In this document: piece by piece, positions 1-8,800 of the stretch
How positions within the stretch are numbered: the first letter of the stretch is position 1
Layout of the letters: every line of letters starts with the position of its first letter
The notes under the pieces: generated by a model
Seen by the model: only the letters and a program-made list of their open reading frames with translations
Databases searched by the model: none
What the model was told of the DNA's origin: nothing
Position numbers and translations under genes: made by a program
Assembly (NCBI GenBank): GCA_013205585.1
Contig: JABMML010000224.1
Location: forward strand, 1 to 10,191
Length of the DNA: 10,191 bases
Source of the DNA: Chitinophagaceae bacterium
GTDB taxonomy: Bacteria; Bacteroidota; Bacteroidia; Chitinophagales; Chitinophagaceae
Reading direction: 5' to 3'

Positions 1-318
1 GTCTTTATAGATCATCCAAACAATTAATGCACCTAACATAGATCCTAGCATTTGAGCTAAAATATAAGAAGGGACCAAGGCCCATTCAAACTTACCGGCA
101 CTCGCCAGTGCAATAGTGACTGCCGGATTTAAATGACCTCCACTGATACTACTTGTAGCGTACACGCCCACAAATACTGCAATCACCCAACCCAGTACAA
201 TGGTAATAAGTCCGCCATCATTGCCTTTTGTATTTTTTAATAAATTATTGGCGACTACTCCATTTCCAATGGTGATGACAAGTGCAGTGCCCAATAATTC
301 AGCGGTAAAAGGTGTCAT
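1..318 (-). CDS. glpF: Glycerol uptake facilitator (aquaglyceroporin, MIP family), 3' end beyond window
   Basis: The first 106 residues of a MIP-family channel are visible; the C-terminal half, including the second NPA box, lies outside the window. The protein would let glycerol diffuse across the inner membrane to be trapped by the kinase encoded just upstream. Three hydrophobic stretches are seen at about 5-25, 36-57 and 83-103, with the half-helix motif SGGHLNPAVTIA around 59-70 carrying NPA at 64-66. Trp44 lies 20 residues before the NPA Asn, the same spacing as Trp48 of the E. coli GlpF selectivity filter, which favours a glyceroporin over a water-only AqpZ. The start ATG at 318 gives the expected N-terminus (MTPFTAELLGTALV); no Shine-Dalgarno is visible. 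It follows glpK on the same strand after an 80-nt gap, so cotranscription is likely but not certain. Confidence 0.93.
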   Translation of the reverse strand, partial: MTPFTAELLGTALVITIGNGVVANNLLKNTKGNDGGLITIVLGWVIAVFVGVYATSSISGGHLNPAVTIALASAGKFEWALVPSYILAQMLGSMLGALIVWMIYKD

Positions 319-398
319 ATATTTTTATTTGATTGATAGGATAGATTAAGTTAAACAAAAAATTTATTAAAAATTTATAAAATGAAAATAAGTTATGA

Positions 399-1883
399 TT
401 ACCAATTATTAGTAGCCTTAATAGCACGCTCCCAACCTTGAATCCATTCTTTTCTTTTTTCTGCTGTGGCGCTAGGAAGAAAGGTTTGATCAATTTGCCA
501 TTTCGATCTTAGTTCTTCAATGTCTTTCCAAAAGCCAACGGCTAAACCTGCTAAATAAGCAGCGCCAAGTGCAGTGGTTTCAACCATGGTAGGCCTGGTT
601 ACTTTTGTGTTCACTATATCCGATTGAAATTGCATGAGTAAATTATTATGTGTAGCGCCGCCGTCTACTCTTAACTCTGCAATAGGAATACCTGCATCTG
701 CTTCCATCGCTTTTAATAAATCATAACTTTGAAAAGCAATACTTTCAAGTGCTGCGCGTGCTATATGTGCAGAAGTCGTACCTCGTGTAATACCCACAAT
801 GGTTCCTCTTGCATGTTGATTCCAATAAGGTGCCCCTAATCCTGCAAAGGCAGGCACTAAATACACGCCGTCTGTTTCTTCCACTTGTTTTGCAAGCGCT
901 TCCACTTCGGAAGAATTTCTAATTAAATGTAGTCCGTCTCTTAACCACTGCACTACGGCACCTCCAATAAATACACTTCCTTCTAATGCATAATAAGTAT
1001 GTCCATTAATTTGTAAAGCAATAGTGGTTAATAAATTATTTTTTGAACTTACTGCTTTTTCACCCGTATGCATTAACATAAAACAACCTGTACCATAGGT
1101 ATTTTTAACCATGCCAGGCTCGGTACACATTTGTCCAAACAAGGCAGATTGTTGATCTCCTGCAATGCCTGCAATAGGTATTTCATGGTGTGCAAATAAC
1201 TGAGTAGTATGTCCATATACCTCACTGCTGCTTTTCACTTCAGGCAACATAGATATTGGCACATTTAATAATTTTAATAATTCTGTATCCCACTGGAGCG
1301 TATGAATATTAAATAACATGGTGCGAGAAGCATTGGTTACATCGGTTACATGTACTTTTCCATTGGTTAATTTCCAAACCAACCAAGTATCAATGGTACC
1401 AAAAATAAGTTCTCCTTTATTCGCTAAATCACGAGCGCCTGCTACATTATCTAAAATCCAATTAATTTTTGTGCCTGAAAAATAAGAATCAATGACCAAG
1501 CCTGTTTTTTCTTGGACCATTTTGGCATGGCCTTGTTTTTTTAAGTTGTCGCAAAAATCGGCAGTGCGTCGGTCCTGCCAAACAATGGCATTATAAATAG
1601 GTTGACCTGTGGTTTTATTCCAAACCACTGTGGTTTCTCTTTGATTGGTAATACCAATAGCAGCCACATCATTCACCGATAAGCCTTTCATGCTAATGGC
1701 TTCAGTAGCAACACCCATTTGTGTGCTCCAAATTTCTAAAGGATCATGTTCCACCCATCCTGGCTTTGGAAAAATTTGTTGAAATTCTTTTTGAGAAGTA
1801 GCGTGAATTTGACCTTGGTGATCAAATAAAATAGCACGACTACTTGTAGTACCCTGATCAAAGGATAAGATATATTTTGACAT
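399..1883 (-). CDS. glpK: Glycerol kinase
   Basis: A 494-residue FGGY-family kinase, close to the usual length of about 500, that phosphorylates glycerol to glycerol 3-phosphate with ATP in the cytoplasm. The N-terminal phosphate-binding signature DQGTTSSR is at 9-16. Glycerol-contact residues are visible as Arg82-Glu83 (in NQRETT), Tyr134 and Asp243 (in [11 protein letters not shown]). The adenosine-site segment [16 protein letters not shown] is around 408-422. The loop before AGDQQ is short ([11 protein letters not shown]). It lacks the Gly/Arg loop that binds fructose 1,6-bisphosphate in E. coli GlpK. By my alignment from memory, it also has Leu229 where the HPr-phosphorylated His of Gram-positive enzymes sits. 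The C-terminal IIAGlc-binding helix of E. coli is not recognisable. The start at 1883 gives the standard [11 protein letters not shown] beginning, with no Shine-Dalgarno. glpF follows 80 nt downstream. Confidence 0.97.
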   Translation of the reverse strand: MSKYILSFDQGTTSSRAILFDHQGQIHATSQKEFQQIFPKPGWVEHDPLEIWSTQMGVATEAISMKGLSVNDVAAIGITNQRETTVVWNKTTGQPIYNAIVWQDRRTADFCDNLKKQGHAKMVQEKTGLVIDSYFSGTKINWILDNVAGARDLANKGELIFGTIDTWLVWKLTNGKVHVTDVTNASRTMLFNIHTLQWDTELLKLLNVPISMLPEVKSSSEVYGHTTQLFAHHEIPIAGIAGDQQSALFGQMCTEPGMVKNTYGTGCFMLMHTGEKAVSSKNNLLTTIALQINGHTYYALEGSVFIGGAVVQWLRDGLHLIRNSSEVEALAKQVEETDGVYLVPAFAGLGAPYWNQHARGTIVGITRGTTSAHIARAALESIAFQSYDLLKAMEADAGIPIAELRVDGGATHNNLLMQFQSDIVNTKVTRPTMVETTALGAAYLAGLAVGFWKDIEELRSKWQIDQTFLPSATAEKRKEWIQGWERAIKATNNW

Positions 1884-1941
1884 AACAATCGATTAATAAA
1901 TTGTAATATAAAAAAAGAAATGCAGAAAAAGTAACTTGAAT

Positions 1942-3300
1942 CTATCTTCTATTCTTTAACCAGCTCTCTGGATCAAAGAAAATCCCTTTTTCATTGTTAA
2001 TCATAAATAGAAGTGCACCTTCTCCGTCTAAATTAATACCCGACCTGCCTAGCAAAGTACCGGCTCTTACTTCTTGGTCTTTACTTACATTAATGCTACT
2101 CAAATGCGTATAGGTAGAAAAATATTTTCCATGTTGAATAAAGACTGTTAAATCGCCATTAATATCTCCTGTATATTTCACTACTCCGTTGGCTACACTT
2201 TTCACAGCAGATCCTTTAGGCAAGGCCAATTCAATGCCATCGCTTTTACGATTTAATTTGGTGCCCGGAATATTTTCCACTCCAAAATGTATATATACAT
2301 TACCTCTATCTACTGGCCAAGGTAGGTTCCCTTTATTGTTTTCAAATAAGATAGAGGCTTCTCTTCCCTCTTCAGTAGTTTCCAAGGCAGAGTAGGGTCG
2401 GTTATCAGTGGTGCTTGTCAAACCACCTTCTACATTACCTACTTTTGAATTTCTTGCACTCGTTTTGGTAGAAGCAGTTGCCTCGTTATTATTTTTAACA
2501 GCTGTTTTCCCTGCATCATTGGACGATTTTAATTTAGCTAATCTTTCTTTTTCTTTACGCTCAGCTTCTAAAGTTTCTCTTCTTATAATGGTTAACAAGG
2601 CAGACTGCATTTTCCTTCTTTGAGCCTCCTTCTGACGCACTTGTGCAGTAATTTCTTGCTCCTTACTTTTTAATTGTTTGACAATTTTATCTTGCTCTTT
2701 TTGGTCTACCACCAATACCTTTAGTTGTTCGTTCTGCACTACCAATGTCTTCAGTCTGTCTTTTTTATTGGCACCTAATATATTTATTTTAGCATTTAAA
2801 TCGGTTTGGGATAAATCAATGGCATTCGCTTGTGCTTCTCTGTTTTGTCTATAGCTTTTTAAATAAGTAATTCTTTTTACAGCATCGTTAAAGCTACCTG
2901 CAGAAAATAAAAAATTTAAATACTCATAGCCACTTCTGCTTTTATAAGCAAATACAATACTTTTTTGATACCTAGTTTTTAAGGTATCTAAATCCTTATT
3001 TAATTTTTGAACATCTAATTGATTATTATAAATAGCGTCGTCTAAAATTTTCACTTGCTTCGCAATGCCATTGATGAGCGATTTTCTTTTCGATATTTTG
3101 CTTCTAATAGCCTCTAGTTGCCCTAAAGAATTTTTTTTATTCTTTTTAGTTTTTTCTAATAACTGATTTAGCTCATCTAATTCTTTTCTTAATGTTTGTT
3201 CTTGTTTTTGCAAGTCTTCTCTTGAGTCACTGGCTTGTGCAGAAGCATGCATAGAAAGCACCACTGTTGAAAATAAAATAAATAAAGCCCTTTTTATCAT
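1942..3300 (-). CDS. EnvC-like periplasmic protein: coiled coil plus degenerate LytM (M23-like) domain
   Basis: A 452-residue exported protein. A signal peptide covers about 1-22 (cleavage near ASAQA). Long charged coiled-coil segments run from about 26-115 and 155-257, separated by the FLFSAGSFNDAVKR motif (130-143) typical of EnvC-like proteins. A Lys/Asn/Ser/Thr-rich linker covers about 258-315, and a LytM-fold domain runs from 324 to the end, opening with PWPV and closing with a WL motif as in E. coli EnvC. The zinc and catalytic residues of active M23 peptidases are largely replaced: Ser353 and Glu357 in the HxxxD site, and Ala429 and Leu431 in the HxH site; only His399 remains. It is therefore probably not a peptidase but an activator of a cell-wall amidase during daughter-cell separation, as EnvC is; the partner is not in the window. 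AAAGGA lies four bases before the ATG, an unusual Shine-Dalgarno-like sequence here. It follows the DUF4292 gene by 24 nt. Confidence 0.9.
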   Translation of the reverse strand: MIKRALFILFSTVVLSMHASAQASDSREDLQKQEQTLRKELDELNQLLEKTKKNKKNSLGQLEAIRSKISKRKSLINGIAKQVKILDDAIYNNQLDVQKLNKDLDTLKTRYQKSIVFAYKSRSGYEYLNFLFSAGSFNDAVKRITYLKSYRQNREAQANAIDLSQTDLNAKINILGANKKDRLKTLVVQNEQLKVLVVDQKEQDKIVKQLKSKEQEITAQVRQKEAQRRKMQSALLTIIRRETLEAERKEKERLAKLKSSNDAGKTAVKNNNEATASTKTSARNSKVGNVEGGLTSTTDNRPYSALETTEEGREASILFENNKGNLPWPVDRGNVYIHFGVENIPGTKLNRKSDGIELALPKGSAVKSVANGVVKYTGDINGDLTVFIQHGKYFSTYTHLSSINVSKDQEVRAGTLLGRSGINLDGEGALLFMINNEKGIFFDPESWLKNRR

Positions 3301-3324
3301 GTTGTCCTTTATTAGGTCAATAAA

Positions 3325-4146
3325 TTATTTGCGTTTACCCAATTTAGGTATTGCAAAAGTATATTTTAATGGTTCATCAAAAGCGAATTCTTTCACTTCC
3401 ATATGAATTGCTAACTTATTATTAGCCACTATTGAAATATCACGGAACTGAGGAAATTGAAACTTACCAAAGATAGTATGGTCGCTGTAAGAGATATCGC
3501 AAGTGCGGTGTTGATTAATATCTACATCATCTAATTTTAAAAGTAAAATTTTTGTGTTGTCCTCATTTAAAACAATTAAATTCTTAAATAAAGCACCTAT
3601 CAAACCCACCTGTAATTTTCCATTATTGTTTTTATAAGAAACAATATTGGTGTTATTCATAAAAATGGGATTGCCTATTACTAAATCTTCAACAGTTGCG
3701 TAAGTAAAAGGTATTTTTAAGACTTCTTGCAAGTAGCTTAATGGCTTACGTTCTACTTTCTTACTTAAAGGATAAATTAAAACCACACTATCCTTATTAA
3801 TAAGCGCCTTTAAGCCAATCACACCCATAGCGCCTCTCACCGTTAAATAAATGGCTTTATTTTTTTGAATACTTACATTGACAATATAATTATCTGCATT
3901 TTTTAAAGTTTCATAGTCTACTTTAAATTTGGCATTCATGGTGGTAAAATCAATTTTAGCTAGATCAATTTTATTCAATATGCCTTTGATAATAGCGGCA
4001 GAATCTACTTTTGGTTTTTTAGCAGCGAGTGCGGCATTGGTAGAATCGGTTTTTGATAAGGCATCTTTTATCACTTGCACTTTTTTATAAGTAGAGCAAG
4101 AAGCCAAAAACAAAACAAAACCAACAATATAAAAACCTTTTTTCAT
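3325..4146 (-). CDS. DUF4292 family lipoprotein
   Basis: A 273-residue predicted lipoprotein. The chosen start (MKKGFYIVGFVLFLASC) gives a short signal peptide and a clean lipobox, LASC, with Cys17 as the lipidation site. An upstream in-frame start at 4185 would add 13 residues that overlap dut and push the signal inward, so it is rejected. The body matches DUF4292 as I remember it: an early beta-rich segment (NAKFKVDYETLKN, then VNVSIQKNKAIYLTVRG), the PLSYLQEVL region, and a C-terminal EPLKYTFAIP motif followed by a basic tail. DUF4292 is a Bacteroidota family of unknown function; a LolA/LolB-like fold has been suggested for related sequences, but I cannot test that here. It starts 7 nt after the dut stop and lies 24 nt before the EnvC-like gene, which supports a shared transcript and an envelope role. 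Confidence 0.85.
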   Translation of the reverse strand: MKKGFYIVGFVLFLASCSTYKKVQVIKDALSKTDSTNAALAAKKPKVDSAAIIKGILNKIDLAKIDFTTMNAKFKVDYETLKNADNYIVNVSIQKNKAIYLTVRGAMGVIGLKALINKDSVVLIYPLSKKVERKPLSYLQEVLKIPFTYATVEDLVIGNPIFMNNTNIVSYKNNNGKLQVGLIGALFKNLIVLNEDNTKILLLKLDDVDINQHRTCDISYSDHTIFGKFQFPQFRDISIVANNKLAIHMEVKEFAFDEPLKYTFAIPKLGKRK

Positions 4147-4153
4147 TGACTTA

Positions 4154-4594
4154 TTATTTTTTACCTGTATGGCCAAAGCCGCCAACTCCTCTTTCAGTAG
4201 CTTCTATGGTTTCCACTTTTTCTAAAATTACTTTCTCCACTTTTTGAAAAACCATTTGCGCAATTCTATCTCCATCTGTTATAAGCTGTGGCTCATTGGA
4301 TAAATTAATGAGTATTACTTTTAATTCGCCTCTATAATCTGCATCAATGGTGCCAGGTGTATTCAAACAAGTAAGTCCTTGCTTAATGGCTAGTCCACTT
4401 CTAGGTCGAATTTGCGCTTCCCAATTTTCAGGTAGGGCTAAAAACAATCCCGTAGGAATTAAAACTCTTTCCATGGGCGCCATTGTAATGGGGCTAGTCA
4501 AAAAGGCTCTAATGTCCATTCCTGATGAACCAGTAGTGGCATATTCCGGCAAAGGATGATGGCTTTTATTGACTATTTGAACCGCTGTTGACAT
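4154..4594 (-). CDS. dut: Deoxyuridine 5'-triphosphate nucleotidohydrolase (dUTPase)
   Basis: A 146-residue trimeric-type dUTPase, the normal length, which hydrolyses dUTP to dUMP and pyrophosphate, keeps uracil out of DNA and supplies dUMP for thymidylate synthesis. All five family motifs are present in order: MDIRA (26-30), PRSGLA (64-69), GTIDADYRG (81-89, with catalytic-water Asp84 and base-stacking Tyr87), GDRIAQ (108-113) and the Gly-rich C-terminal arm GVGGFGHTG (136-144). The ATG at 4594 is chosen. A TTG at 4612, immediately after the porV stop, would add six residues (MPIFVD) that do not look like family sequence. The gene ends in tandem stops TAA TAA. It sits 18 nt after porV and 7 nt before the DUF4292 gene, a housekeeping enzyme inside an envelope operon. 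Confidence 0.97.
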   Translation of the reverse strand: MSTAVQIVNKSHHPLPEYATTGSSGMDIRAFLTSPITMAPMERVLIPTGLFLALPENWEAQIRPRSGLAIKQGLTCLNTPGTIDADYRGELKVILINLSNEPQLITDGDRIAQMVFQKVEKVILEKVETIEATERGVGGFGHTGKK

Positions 4595-4612
4595 ATCAAC
4601 AAAAATAGGCAA

Positions 4613-5749
4613 TTAGAAGTAGAAAATGGTACCAAACCTAAGGGTATTAGATAAAGGATTTCTTGTAATACCACCTCCAGCAGGCACTAAATAAGAAATG
4701 TTAAATTTAGACTGTTGATATTGAAAGCTTGTTCCTAGGGTGAAATATTGCATACTACCTAGGTTCTTATTATTATCAATAAAGTAACCCCCTCTTATAA
4801 AAAAACGATTGGTATAATTATATTCTACACCCATTGAGGCTTTTAAAGATTCTCCAATGGGCATTCCATATTTATTATTAAATGAATTAAACCAACTCGA
4901 TACAACCGATTGTGAAAAGTACTGATTCACCGATTCTGTATTGGAATTGTCGGGATTAGCAGGGACCATAATTCTATTTACATCTACACCAAATTCAATC
5001 GAATTTTCAGCATCTAATATACTTAAATACCCTATCCCCAAACCTAAATTGGCTGGAATAAAATATTTATTCTTTGTTTCATTGGAGTAACTTATTTTAC
5101 CACCTAAATTAGATAGCAATAAGCCTGCATGAAAACCATGCATATCTTCGTTTTGTTTATAAAACATACTAATGTCTCCCGATAAAGTATTACCTGCTCG
5201 ATAGTTTACGCCCAATCCTCCATAAGATCCTGAAACTAATCTAGAATGAATATAACGAAGCGTTACGCCCATACTTATTTTATCATTCAATAAAGTACTA
5301 TAACCAAAATCGTAACTAAATTCAGAGGGTCTTTGAGAAGGTAAATTTATATTGCCTGCTTCATCTGAAAAGTCAATATTACCTAAACTAAAAAAACGAA
5401 GAGAGCTATTGATACTACTTTTATAATCTAATTTTTTATAAAATCCTGCACTGGCTAAATACACATCATTTAATCCTAAATCTTTCAACCAAGGTGTATA
5501 GTTAATTAAAAAACTTCTGTCTTCATTTAAGTAAGGCAGCTTAGCCGTATTGCCAAAAAGATCATTGGCTTCAGGTGACATTGCTAAAGATAAATTTCCC
5601 ATACCGCCAGAGCGTGCATCGGGAGAAATTAACATAAAAGGAACAGCTGTACTTTGAATTCTAATGGGATTGACTTGCGCCTTTACCAATTGACTCATAA
5701 AAGCCATTACCAAAAATAAAAAAAGGCGACTATATCTACTACTCATCAT
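4613..5749 (-). CDS. porV: Type IX secretion system outer-membrane protein PorV (LptO)
   Basis: A 378-residue outer-membrane beta-barrel of the FadL/OmpP1-like PorV family. In T9SS, PorV collects cargo carrying the C-terminal signal domain from the SprA translocon and delivers it to the PorU sortase for cleavage and surface anchoring. Residues 1-24 form a signal peptide (cleavage near VKA-Q). The N-terminal PDARSGGMGNLSLAMSPEAND stretch is the conserved plug/first-strand segment of the family. Alternating aromatic/polar strands continue to a terminal aromatic residue (RFGTIFYF), typical of outer-membrane barrels. Two adjacent ATGs (5749 and 5746) are possible; the upstream one is given. It follows porU with a 57-nt gap containing a likely promoter, and dut begins 18 nt downstream. 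A PorQ- or other PorV-type paralogue is possible, but adjacency to porU favours PorV. Confidence 0.92.
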   Translation of the reverse strand: MMSSRYSRLFLFLVMAFMSQLVKAQVNPIRIQSTAVPFMLISPDARSGGMGNLSLAMSPEANDLFGNTAKLPYLNEDRSFLINYTPWLKDLGLNDVYLASAGFYKKLDYKSSINSSLRFFSLGNIDFSDEAGNINLPSQRPSEFSYDFGYSTLLNDKISMGVTLRYIHSRLVSGSYGGLGVNYRAGNTLSGDISMFYKQNEDMHGFHAGLLLSNLGGKISYSNETKNKYFIPANLGLGIGYLSILDAENSIEFGVDVNRIMVPANPDNSNTESVNQYFSQSVVSSWFNSFNNKYGMPIGESLKASMGVEYNYTNRFFIRGGYFIDNNKNLGSMQYFTLGTSFQYQQSKFNISYLVPAGGGITRNPLSNTLRFGTIFYF

Positions 5750-5778
5750 AAAATTTCAGAATTGCTATTATTGAAATG

Positions 5779-5786
5779 CAAAGATA
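5779..5786 (-). promoter_or_regulatory. Bacteroidota -7 promoter box (TATCTTTG) for porV
   Basis: On the minus strand this reads TATCTTTG, an exact match to the Bacteroidota sigma-ABfr -7 consensus TAnnTTTG, in the 57-nt gap between porU and porV. Initiation just downstream would give a leader of about 25 nt before the porV ATG. No good -33 TTG is seen about 20 nt upstream, where the sequence reads AAAGATTCAC. The box would let porV, dut, DUF4292 and the EnvC-like gene be transcribed independently of porU. Confidence 0.5.
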
Positions 5787-5807
5787 CAAAATACATTGAG
5801 TGAATCT

Positions 5808-8800
5808 TTAAAATTTTACAAGTTTACTAGTTAAAAAACGAGTTCCAGTGCCATCATTAATACTTAATCTATAATAATAAACACCTGCTTGAATTTGGGC
5901 AGATCCAATACCAGCTCCATCCCAGTTAGCCACCACCCTATTGGCTTTATAGTTCCCATTTAATGGTTTGGTAAATAGCAGATTCCCCCTACCATCGTAT
6001 AAGCTTAGATTTATTTCCAGGCTGACCCCTACTTTATTATGCTCAAAACTAAATTGAGTAAAATTTTGAAATGGATTGGGGTAATTATATAAATTTTTAA
6101 AACTTAATATTTCAGAGGCGGGAACTACAAAATTCAGGGTTTTGGTGGTGGAATTACCTAATAAGTCCCAAACTTTAATCATTATTGAATGCGCACCTTC
6201 TGCTAAAAGAGGTAAGGCATAGATTAAATTACCTTTTTGATAAGTATCCAAGTCGGCCAGAAAATAGTTATTGAGTACAATGGTATTTTTATAATCATTA
6301 TCAATGACTAATACCATATCATGTCCTAATGCATTACCAGAAGTTTGAATGCCTGCGCTATCTGCCAGATTTAAAATTAAATTGGACCTTGCAGCGGCCC
6401 ATCCACCAGGTATAAAATTACTATCGTTTAAAAATATTCTTAATTCAGGGCCTTGATTATCGTTCATTAAAACACCACCCGCATCAAGCGCTATTAAACT
6501 ATCATACACACCCATGGCATCGGCTACATCATTATAAGCAGTTAATTGCATTTTTAAATTCTTTTGCAAGCTTACTTCTTTAGGTAATAAAAAATCTACT
6601 ATAAAATTTCCCTTCGTCACCGTTACCTTTCCTTTAAACAAAATATTTTCTTGTATGGCTACCATGGTCACCCTACTTGTACCTGCATTTGCCAAAGTTT
6701 TTTTATTGGTGATTGCATCATATAAAACAAAATCAAGTAGTCCATTAAAATTGTTTAGTAAGACACCCTTATTATTGACAACTCCTTTAAGCGTATATTT
6801 ATTACCTGCTAGTAAGGTATCTTTTCCCGTAAAAGGTTTTTGATTCAAACTTGTAATACCTATTTCATATTTAGGCAGCGACAAACGCATAGCAGGGTCT
6901 CCCAATAAACTAAACTTAAAAGCATTCATTCGATCTTCATCTGCCGACCATGCTTGCATTTTTGCTTTTTGCAATGCCTCTCCAATTGTTAAAAAATTGC
7001 CTAAAGAATCAGGCACCAATAATTGTTGTATAAAATGATCATTGATTTGTTTATTACTATAGGCGAAAACTAGTCTGCTAGCGGCTACTAGCCCAATTAC
7101 CCCTTTACTATTTTTCATTAGTGCGTCAAATCCAAAAGGGCTTAACTGAGGCTGATCATAGGGCGCAAAATCGCAGGAGGCCGTAATCATTAAAGGTAAT
7201 TTAGTAGCATTATTCCACTGAAGAACATCTGTTTGACTTATTACCGCTTCTTCCGCTAATCTTGCAAAGTTGCCATGCCCTGTATAATTTAAAATTAAAC
7301 TACCCTCATTGACAGTTTGTACAATTTCACTATTCACTAATGGATAAGTATTGCCTGCAATATTTTTAGTGGCCGCAAATAGGTCTAAATAAATTTTCTT
7401 TTGATTCCAGCTTGATTTTTTTTGTTGCAAATGAGTAGAAATAGATTCTGCATCTTCTAAATGCAAATTATAATCACCATCGTCCGCCACCCAAGTAATT
7501 TTATTTTTCCAAGATCCTCCATTTAAATTTTTTTGATAATTAATTATTTTTTCAACAACTGTATCGGCCTCTGCAGTATTTCTTACAGGCAGTCTTCCAG
7601 TTGCTATAGCCAATTTTTTTATTTGCGTAAAATTATTAATATCATCATTGTCGGCTTGGATACTATAAAAATCATCGGATGGATAACTTGTAAGCACACC
7701 GGTTGATGCCGCAGATTCAAATACGGGAATTTGCGAAGCGCTATTGTAGTTTCTACTATTATAATTGGCAATACCGAATAACAATAAATAACGAGGGGCT
7801 GCTACTTTATTGGTGGCGGCCTTATTCAATAAATATTTTATAAAATTTCTAATGGCAATTGGGCTGGGTTGGCCTCCCGAAAATTCATTGAATATTTCAT
7901 TCACATTTACAAGCTCTGTTTTTAAACCGTTAACGGTGGCATGATAATTTTGTAATTTTTTAGCAGCATTTAAATAATTAGGTGCTGAAACTATCAAATA
8001 GTCTGGAACATTCATGCCCGCCAAGTTTTGGTTGGTCATTGGCCCCAATAAACTGGGAACTTCATAGCCTTGTTGCTTGACTGCGAAAAATTCATGTAAG
8101 GTATCGGTTTGGTGCAGAAAACTTATTAAGCCATTAGTGGAAAAATCAGTAGAAATTTTTCTAGGGGATGCTGCATTTGTCACCTCCCATACCTCAGTAC
8201 TAGCATCTCCATTTTGAATTTGATACTGCAGTAAATTTCCTTTTACAGAAGTTGCTATATTTCTAAATCCAAAACTATTAGCACCCCAAAAACCTAATTT
8301 TCTTTTAGCAGATAATTCTATATAGTCTATCCAACCAGCAGCCGCTGCATTATCTGATTGAAAATTAATATTTACGGAAGCGGGGCTAGCTAAATTTGTT
8401 GTTGAACTTAAAGTATAAGTAAAACTATCCAAACTAATATTTGCAGACTCATCATATAACAAACCACTTATAGCTGCCACCGATGTGGTTTTAATGGCAT
8501 TATCATTAATACTAAAATTAAAATTGGCAGGGTTTTGATAAGTAGTGGCTGCATACCTACTTATCACATTCAATGGACTAGAAAGCACTAAACCATTTAA
8601 ATTAATTGGATAAGATAATTTTGCTTGCTTACCCAAACCCTGTCCCATAGCAGGTCCTAACAATAATTTTCCACTATTTAAAATAGAAATGCTATCAACT
8701 TCTATTAACCATCTTTCGTCATATTGATCTACTATTTGAGCCGGTGCATTGAGCTTATCCATTGTGCTCATTCTTTTTCCATTGAGTCCAATACTTATAA

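Noticed and set aside
361..385. Imperfect AT-rich direct repeat in the glpK-glpF gap that could suggest a terminator
   Set aside because: There is no G-C stem, only runs of A and T repeated as TAAATTTTT; it does not form a convincing rho-independent terminator.
299..493. A minus-strand open frame overlapping the glpK 3' end and the glpF start
   Set aside because: It sits out of frame across the glpK-glpF gap, is dominated by AT-rich codons (Phe, Ile, Asn, Leu), and would overlap two certain genes.
2189..2623. Two plus-strand open frames (2189-2395 and 2408-2623) opposite the EnvC-like gene
   Set aside because: They lie wholly antisense to a well-supported gene, have no recognisable family features, and mirror the codon composition of the opposite strand.
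3325..4185. Longer start at 4185 for the DUF4292 lipoprotein
   Set aside because: It would overlap the dut coding end by 32 nt and place 13 extra residues before an otherwise perfect lipoprotein signal peptide beginning MKK.
4347..4559. A 70-codon plus-strand open frame opposite dut
   Set aside because: It is fully antisense to all the conserved dUTPase motifs, so it is a shadow frame.
6655..6843. A 62-codon plus-strand open frame opposite porU
   Set aside because: It is antisense to the Ig-like part of porU and shows no independent start signal or family similarity.
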